Position numbers and translations under genes: made by a program. Source: an uncultured Selenomonadaceae bacterium (GTDB lineage Bacteria; Bacillota; Negativicutes; Selenomonadales; Selenomonadaceae). Taken from it: a stretch of DNA of 11,449 nt. Location: assembly GCA_910579115.1 (NCBI GenBank), contig CAJTSO010000055.1, positions 1 through 11,449 of the forward strand, read 5' to 3'. The notes beneath the pieces are model-generated. The model did not search any database and had not been told where the DNA came from. It worked only from the letters and a program-made list of their open reading frames with translations. The stretch's first letter is position 1. Each line of letters begins with the position of its first letter. Shown one piece after another: positions 6,670 to 11,449 of the stretch.

Positions 6670-7857
6670 ATGGAAGAAAAAATTACGGTTGCCGGAATGG
6701 GTTATGTTGGATTGTCCTTGGCGATTTTATTGTCCAGAGCTTCCCGCGTGACAATTTATGAGATCGACGCAAAGAAAGTAGCGGATTTTCAAGCGGGGAA
6801 ATTACCGATTCAAGATAAGCTCATGTATAAATATTTACAGGAGGAGAAGTTATCCCTTGAGGCGACGGACGATCCAGCGCGGGCCTTTTCCGATGCGTCG
6901 CTGATTGTAATAGCGACGCCTACAAATTACGACCCCAAAACAAACGCCTTCGATACGTCTTCAGTGGAAAGCGTGCTGCGGCTTGCCGAAAGGTATGCTC
7001 CTGAAGCTGTCGCCGTCATCAAATCCACTGTTCCGATCGGTTATAGCCGGACGGCGCAGGCGCGTTTTAGCGGCACGGTGCTGTTCAGTCCCGAATTTTT
7101 ACGGGAGGGACAAGCCCTTTATGACAATCTGTATCCAAGCCGGATCGTCGTAGGGATGGCGCAGCGCGCGGAAAGCCAGGAGAAGGCCGCCCGGCGCTTC
7201 GCCGCGCTTTTGCGCGCCGGCGCCCTTGAGAAAGAGGTTCCGCTTCTGCTGGTGGGCTCCGATGAAGCAGAAGCCGTAAAATTATTTTCTAATACATATC
7301 TGGCAATGCGCGTGGCGTTTTTTAATGAACTGGATACCTATGCAAAGGTAAACGGATTGCGGACGAAGGAGATAATCGACGGCGTTTCACTGGATCCGCG
7401 GATCGGAAACTACTATAACAATCCTTCCTTTGGCTACGGCGGCTACTGCCTGCCCAAGGATACCAGGCAATTGCGGAGCAATTACGGTAACATACCGCAA
7501 GAGCTTGTTCAGGCCATCGTAGGTTCTAATCGAACAAGAAAAGAATTTATCGCGGCGGATATTGCGGCGCTTGCTCCTGAGACCGCCGGTATTTATTTGC
7601 TCGCTATGAAAGCGGGGAGCGACAATTTCCGCGAGAGCAGTGTGCTGGACATCATCCGCCTGCTGCGGGAAAAAGGGATTTCCGTTTTAATTTACGAACC
7701 GCTCCTTCCGGCGGACTCGTATCTTGACGCGGCTGTCGTTCACGATCTAACGCAATTTAAGCGCCAATCAGACATTATCGTATGCAATCGCGTTGACGAA
7801 AATTTGAGCGACGTAGAAGAGAAGCTGTATACGCGGGATATTTTCCATATCGGGTAA
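6670..7857 (+). CDS. ugd: UDP-glucose 6-dehydrogenase
   Basis: A 395-residue NAD-dependent, four-electron dehydrogenase oxidising UDP-glucose to UDP-glucuronate in the cytoplasm. The N-terminal Rossmann motif is GMGYVG (9-14), with an acidic residue after strand 2 (YEID, 30-33). STVPIGYS (119-126) and FSPEFLREGQAL (139-150) bind cofactor and substrate. K204 and N208 in EAVKLFSNTYLA, the nucleophile C260 in GYGGYCLPKDTRQL (256-268) and D264 complete the active site. The C-terminal nucleotide domain includes RESSVLDIIRLL. The short length is like HasB of streptococci. AGGAGAG lies just before the ATG. Its place here implies glucuronic acid, or a sugar made from it, in the glycan. A UDP-ManNAc dehydrogenase is possible but less likely given the short HasB-like form. 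Confidence 0.9.
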   Translation: MEEKITVAGMGYVGLSLAILLSRASRVTIYEIDAKKVADFQAGKLPIQDKLMYKYLQEEKLSLEATDDPARAFSDASLIVIATPTNYDPKTNAFDTSSVESVLRLAERYAPEAVAVIKSTVPIGYSRTAQARFSGTVLFSPEFLREGQALYDNLYPSRIVVGMAQRAESQEKAARRFAALLRAGALEKEVPLLLVGSDEAEAVKLFSNTYLAMRVAFFNELDTYAKVNGLRTKEIIDGVSLDPRIGNYYNNPSFGYGGYCLPKDTRQLRSNYGNIPQELVQAIVGSNRTRKEFIAADIAALAPETAGIYLLAMKAGSDNFRESSVLDIIRLLREKGISVLIYEPLLPADSYLDAAVVHDLTQFKRQSDIIVCNRVDENLSDVEEKLYTRDIFHIG

Positions 7858-7910
7858 ACGGTTTTTACCATTGCGGCCGGTTTACAAACGGCGTAAAGGA
7901 CGAACGAGAA

Positions 7911-10187
7911 ATGAAATTATCAGTCATCATGCCTTGCTACAATGTGGAAGAAACGCTGGCGAGGGCGATCGAGTCGGTGCTGTGGCAGGAGACGGACTTT
8001 TCCTGCGAGATATTGATCGTAGACGACGCTTCTACCGATCGTACTCTCGAACTGGCGAAGGAATATCAGGCAAAATATCCGCAGATTAAAGTGCTGCAAA
8101 ACGAAGAAAACAAGGGCAACGCCTTTTCGTTTTACACCGCTCTTTGCGCGTCCCGGGGGGATTATTTCTGCGTGCTGGACGGAGACGATTATTACACGGT
8201 GCGCGATAAGCTTCAGCGGCAGCTCGATTTTCTGGATCATGATGAGAAGCGGGAATACGTGGGAACCGCGACGCACTATATCGTAGATTTAGGCGAGGGA
8301 CGCGTCCACATTCCCGACCGTTCAAAAATTCGAGAATTTAACTATGTAGATTTTCTGACGCAGAACAGCGGTTACTATCATACGGCGACGTACGTTTACC
8401 GAAATATATTCCGGGGAGCCGTTCCCCTGGAAATGTCCGACGTACTGTACCGCGGGGATTCGCCGCGCACGATGTTCCATCTAAAATATTCCGGAAAAAA
8501 GATCCGCGTGCTGGACTTTGTCGGCTCGGCCTATGTCTTTGAGGGGAACGGCATCTGGTCGGGATTAAAGCAGACCCAGCAATTTGAATATCAAATCAAC
8601 TATCAAACCCGTCATAAAGAAAATGTGACGACTGAGTTTGAACGTGAAGCGGCGGATAAGACGATCATCCGCAACCGATTGCAACTGAAAACGGCAAAGC
8701 AGGATCTGCGTAAATATCCATCGCTTACGATCGACGAGGCCGTCGCGTCGGTTTCGCCATACGTCAAAAAATTTGCCTTTGCGCAAAAGGACTACGTTTT
8801 AGAAAAAGTCTATTTCTCGGAGTATATCGACTCCCTGCTGGCATCTTTAGGCCGCGTTCAGCGGGTTCGGTTTCCAAAGTACTGCCAACAGCGAGCGACG
8901 AAAGAAAATATCTGTATAATCAACGGTATCTTAAATCCGACAGGCGGCGGCATATTTTCGGAAATCGACGGCTTGATCGGGATATTAAAAGATAAACGGG
9001 TCTTTCTATTTGTGACGAATATGCCGGAGATACCCCCAGAAACGCGGGACATCTTAAAACGTCATGAGCATTTGACCATAGTTTGCGCGCCCCCGGAAGT
9101 AAAGTCGCGGCTCGATTGGTTCCGCGCGCGGTTGGTTGAAATATCGCCGTATCGCTGTTATTGCTACTGCTCGCATCACGATGTAATCGGACCGGCGTTG
9201 ATCGAGTCGGGAGTATGTGAAAATATCGCGTTATTCTCCTTCGACCACGGCTATGTATGCGGTATCTCAAACGGAGAATTGGATAAACTGGCCGCGAAAC
9301 GGAGCGTTGACTACCGGCTGCTTTCCAAAAGCTTTCCGCGAAAGCGGGTCATGCTGCTGCCGGCCTGGAGCAGCGGAGCGGTTGATTGTGAGCAAATAAG
9401 CTATCAGCCCTTTAACGGACACCGTCAGCTGATAACTGCCTGCGGCGCGGCCCGGTTCTATAAAGTAGACAGGCGGCCGCCCTACCGCTATTTGGATTTT
9501 ATTTTCGACCTTTTGGCGGCAACAGGCGGACAGCATTATCATTTTGGCCCGCTTCCGGAGGAAGTATTGCGGGAAATCGCGGCTCGCGGTAAAAAACTTG
9601 GATTGCAGGACGGAGCGTTCATACATATTCCCTGGTCGGACAACATCCCCCGCGAGCTTTTGCTCAATCATGTCGACGTATTTATCGAGCCGTTCCCCGT
9701 CGTTTCGTATAAGCTTACTTTGGACGTCTTATCAGCAGGAGTCCCGGTCATTGCAAGGAACAGTCCGGAACGCATGAGAACGACAGATTTCATCCCGTCG
9801 GACAGTATTTATTGGAGCAGCCGGCAGGATTTCCTCTCGACGCTTGCGAATCTGACTCCGGCCCGGTTAGCCGCCGCTTCTCGAAGCGCGAAGCGATATT
9901 TTGAAGAAAATTTTTCCATGCCGGTTGCGGCGAAAAATATTATCGAAAACCAGGGCTGCGCCATCGGAACAGCGCCTGATTTTACGGACGACCGTATGCT
10001 GGATATAGCGGATAGCCTGAGATTGTTTGGAAATTCGTTTCAGATACGCATTCAAGCGACCCCTCAGGAACGTATCATCGCCAATCGGGACGCAGGCAAA
10101 ATGGAACGAATCCGGGCGTTTATACAACTGTCGCTTCATTCACCAAGAACCGCTATGAAAAAGGTCGTCAAAAAGATATTGGAATGA
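7911..10187 (+). CDS. Two-domain glycosyltransferase: GT2 fused to a GT-B-like domain
   Basis: A 758-residue protein with two transferase-like domains. The N-terminal GT2 domain (about 1-230) has SVIMPCYN (4-11), VDDAS (37-41), NKGN (67-70) and the DXD motif LDGDD (89-93). A linker (about 230-330) follows. From ~333 a second Rossmann-like unit begins (NICIINGILNPTGGG), and its C-terminal half holds DVFIEPFPVVSYKLTLDVLS (589-608) then AGVPVIARNS (609-618), which resembles the donor-binding region of OGT/GT41-like and GT4-like enzymes, ending in the typical RYFEENFSM helix (662-670). A charged tail (690-758) follows. The GT-B family assignment is uncertain. Such fusions usually add two successive sugars. 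AGGA precedes the ATG. A G6 run lies at 8155-8160. Confidence 0.88.
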   Translation: MKLSVIMPCYNVEETLARAIESVLWQETDFSCEILIVDDASTDRTLELAKEYQAKYPQIKVLQNEENKGNAFSFYTALCASRGDYFCVLDGDDYYTVRDKLQRQLDFLDHDEKREYVGTATHYIVDLGEGRVHIPDRSKIREFNYVDFLTQNSGYYHTATYVYRNIFRGAVPLEMSDVLYRGDSPRTMFHLKYSGKKIRVLDFVGSAYVFEGNGIWSGLKQTQQFEYQINYQTRHKENVTTEFEREAADKTIIRNRLQLKTAKQDLRKYPSLTIDEAVASVSPYVKKFAFAQKDYVLEKVYFSEYIDSLLASLGRVQRVRFPKYCQQRATKENICIINGILNPTGGGIFSEIDGLIGILKDKRVFLFVTNMPEIPPETRDILKRHEHLTIVCAPPEVKSRLDWFRARLVEISPYRCYCYCSHHDVIGPALIESGVCENIALFSFDHGYVCGISNGELDKLAAKRSVDYRLLSKSFPRKRVMLLPAWSSGAVDCEQISYQPFNGHRQLITACGAARFYKVDRRPPYRYLDFIFDLLAATGGQHYHFGPLPEEVLREIAARGKKLGLQDGAFIHIPWSDNIPRELLLNHVDVFIEPFPVVSYKLTLDVLSAGVPVIARNSPERMRTTDFIPSDSIYWSSRQDFLSTLANLTPARLAAASRSAKRYFEENFSMPVAAKNIIENQGCAIGTAPDFTDDRMLDIADSLRLFGNSFQIRIQATPQERIIANRDAGKMERIRAFIQLSLHSPRTAMKKVVKKILE

Positions 10188-10208
10188 GACAAGCCGATTT
10201 CCAGGGAA

Positions 10209-11291
10209 GTGATTATATTGTTTTTATACGATAAGCTTCAAGATCGCTTTATCAGCAAATTGGAGGCAATGATTGAACGAAGCTTAAATGAAAATATTTC
10301 GCGGTTAGAGAAGGATATTAAAGATATTAAGGATATCGGAAAAGACAATCGAAAAACATTGGAACAAAATATTTTGTCTTTACAAAAAGATATAGAACGC
10401 CGACTGCAAACACGCTGCCAGAAAAGCGACGAGGACCTTGAAGCCGTTAAAGCGGAAACTCTGACCGCGGTTTCCAAGCTATTGCCCAGAAAAGGTCTTC
10501 AACATTTAGATTATCATCTGACCACGCATTGCAACTTGAATTGCAAGGGATGCAGCGTGTTTTCTCCCATCGCAAAGGAATGGTTTGCGGCTCCGGAAGA
10601 ATTCAAAAAAGAAATCGAAGCGTTACGCAAGGCGCTGGACGGCGCGTCTCCCGTAAACATTCATCTCTTAGGGGGGGAGCCGCTGCTGCATCCGCAAATC
10701 GAGAGCTTTGCGTTCATTGCGCGGGACGTATTCCCTGAGGCGCGTATCGATTTTACAACCAATGGTCTTCTCGTCCGGCAAATGCCGGAAACTTTTTGGG
10801 AAACCCTGCGCCAGACGCAGGTCGCCATAAAATACACCAGATATCCGATCGGATTGGATTACGATGATTTAATTCGCTACATACAAGATAAGGGCGTAGA
10901 GGTATTTTCCGCCAGAGGAGAGATCGCTTTCTTCAGACGCATACCTATGAATCCCAAAGGAACCTTTAATATGTTCCATTCGTACATACAATGTCCGTAT
11001 ACGGATTGCGCGCAGCTGCGGAATGGAAAGCTTTTCCGCTGTCCGGCAAGCGCTTTTCATGGTATTTTGAACGAAAATCTGGAAAGCTCCGGGAGCGTCT
11101 ACAAAGGGAGATTTAAACTTAGCCGCAGGGACTATGTAGATTTATATAACGAAAATATAACGCGGGAAACCGTATATGACTTCCTTTCCAACGCGATTCC
11201 TTTTTGTTCCTATTGCGATACAGCGCGTATGAATCCGCGCGTGCCATGGAGCCAATCGGAGAAAAATTTAACCGAATGGGTGGATTTTTAA
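10209..11291 (+). CDS. Radical SAM protein with N-terminal coiled coil and C-terminal Cys cluster
   Basis: A 360-residue protein. Residues 10-90 are highly charged and predicted coiled coil (three KDI repeats near 36-42). The radical SAM core begins near 98: C108, C112 and C115 in THCNLNCKGCS form the CxxxCxxC site for the 4Fe-4S cluster, GGEP (155-158) binds SAM, and FTTNG (182-186) is a further core strand. C262, C267, C278, C333 and C336 form a SPASM/twitch-like set for auxiliary Fe-S binding. No membrane segment is seen. The GTG at 10209 sits almost on the AGGGAAG at 10203-10209; the in-frame TTG at 10218 is better spaced and may be the true start (357 residues). The substrate is unknown; context suggests radical modification of a sugar or glycan-linked group. 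A 7-G run lies in the GGEP codons. Confidence 0.85.
   Translation: MIILFLYDKLQDRFISKLEAMIERSLNENISRLEKDIKDIKDIGKDNRKTLEQNILSLQKDIERRLQTRCQKSDEDLEAVKAETLTAVSKLLPRKGLQHLDYHLTTHCNLNCKGCSVFSPIAKEWFAAPEEFKKEIEALRKALDGASPVNIHLLGGEPLLHPQIESFAFIARDVFPEARIDFTTNGLLVRQMPETFWETLRQTQVAIKYTRYPIGLDYDDLIRYIQDKGVEVFSARGEIAFFRRIPMNPKGTFNMFHSYIQCPYTDCAQLRNGKLFRCPASAFHGILNENLESSGSVYKGRFKLSRRDYVDLYNENITRETVYDFLSNAIPFCSYCDTARMNPRVPWSQSEKNLTEWVDF
10311..10337 (+). repeat. Three 9-bp direct repeats (AAGGATATT-like)
   Basis: AAGGATATT, AAAGATATT and AAGGATATC follow each other without gaps and code for three Lys-Asp-Ile tripeptides in the coiled-coil region of the radical SAM protein. The 9-base period keeps the frame, so a change in copy number would alter coiled-coil length without a frameshift. 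Confidence 0.6.
10671..10677 (+). repeat. G7 run within the radical SAM GGEP codons
   Basis: Seven consecutive G residues cover the two Gly codons and the first base of the Glu codon of the GGEP motif (155-158). Gain of one G shifts the frame to a TGA at 10736-10738. The run is shorter than usual contingency tracts, and GGG Gly codons alone could explain it. Confidence 0.5.
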
Positions 11292-11375
11292 TAAAATGAA
11301 GCAGATCGAATTGAGATGTTTATTTTTGAGTTTTTTGCCGAATACTAATTTAATTCTTAACGGAGGAAGATGAAA
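11292..11375 (+). other. Gap before the last gene, with a strong ribosome binding site
   Basis: An 84-base, T-rich spacer with no hairpin plus T-tract terminator, so transcription probably continues from the radical SAM gene. GGAGG at 11362-11366 is the best Shine-Dalgarno match near the right edge and points to a start at 11376 (9 bases away), with in-frame ATGs also at 11370 and 11379. Confidence 0.6.
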
Positions 11376-11449
11376 ATGATGAAGCTGCTAAAATCATTCG
11401 CTCGTTCTTTACAATCTCCGAGCGCCATATCCCAAAGCTCCCTCCCCCC
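11376..11449 (+). CDS. Start of a further gene, cut by the window edge
   Basis: Only about 24 codons are present (MMKLLKSFARSLQSPSAI, then Ser/Gln/Leu/Pro). The frame is open to the edge and follows a GGAGG at 11362-11366. The first residues are basic and mildly amphipathic, with no clear membrane segment so far, and no family can be named. By position it is probably another member of the glycan operon. The last six bases are all C, coding for proline, and the run may continue past the edge. The ATGs at 11370 and 11379 are possible alternative starts in the same frame. Confidence 0.6.
   Translation, partial: MMKLLKSFARSLQSPSAISQSSLP

Noticed and set aside
8155..8160. G6 run in the fusion glycosyltransferase as a phase-variable tract
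   Set aside because: Six G residues are too few to expect frequent slippage and are explained by CGG-GGG codons for Arg-Gly; noted only as part of the general pattern of G runs.
11296..11373. A 25-codon ORF whose TGA overlaps the ATG at 11370 (ATGA), possible leader peptide
   Set aside because: No good ribosome binding site precedes its ATG, its end covers the Shine-Dalgarno of the next gene, and T-rich spacers readily give such frames; the next gene more likely starts at 11376.
1..11449. Mobile elements, tRNA or rRNA genes
   Set aside because: No transposase-like frames, terminal inverted repeats, tRNA cloverleaf or rRNA sequence were recognised on reading either strand.

Overview
The window is most of a glycan biosynthesis and export operon. 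From about position 458 to the right edge every supported gene lies on the + strand, with short gaps, overlaps and clear Shine-Dalgarno sequences (GGAGG, AGGAG). Codon use is mixed in GC. Strong Shine-Dalgarno sites, a radical SAM enzyme and a Wzm/Wzt-type exporter fit an anaerobic bacterium, perhaps of the Bacillota (Clostridia or an LPS-bearing Negativicutes-like lineage). The sequence does not settle the taxon, nor whether the product is an O-antigen, a capsule or a cell-wall/S-layer glycan.

Layout: (1) 1-457 holds no confident gene. It has a purine-rich stretch coding for a Lys/Arg-rich peptide in one open frame, followed by three degenerate copies of a ~60-bp repeat. (2) 458-2284 codes for two GT2 glycosyltransferases. 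(3) 2353-3863 codes for a dTDP-4-keto-6-deoxyglucose 3,4-ketoisomerase (FdtA/QdtA family) and its PLP aminotransferase, joined by an ATGA overlap; together they make a dTDP-3-amino-3,6-dideoxyhexose (Fuc3N or Qui3N type). (4) 3908-5463 codes for the permease and short ATPase of a polysaccharide ABC exporter. (5) 5456-6604 codes for a membrane-anchored, NodB-like polysaccharide deacetylase that probably works outside the membrane. (6) 6670-7857 codes for a UDP-glucose 6-dehydrogenase supplying UDP-glucuronate. (7) 7911-10187 codes for a 758-residue fusion of a GT2 domain with a GT-B-like domain. (8) 10209-11291 codes for a radical SAM protein with an N-terminal coiled coil and a Cys-rich C-terminus. 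(9) Another gene starts near 11376 and is cut by the window edge in a C run.

Together the genes suggest an acidic, amino-sugar-containing glycan: it is assembled in the cytoplasm by at least four glycosyltransferase domains, exported by the ABC transporter, and possibly trimmed outside by the deacetylase. Missing from the window are RmlA/RmlB (dTDP-4-keto-6-deoxyglucose supply), a priming sugar-phosphate transferase, a sugar N-acetyltransferase, and Wzx/Wzy.

The most notable signal is a run of nine G in codons 20-22 of the deacetylase. Gain or loss of a single G would hit a stop within a few codons, so this looks like a translational on/off switch (phase variation). Shorter G/C runs occur in the fusion glycosyltransferase, in the radical SAM GGEP motif, and at the right edge. 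A second notable point is that the ketoisomerase carries a mixed FdtA/QdtA residue signature.
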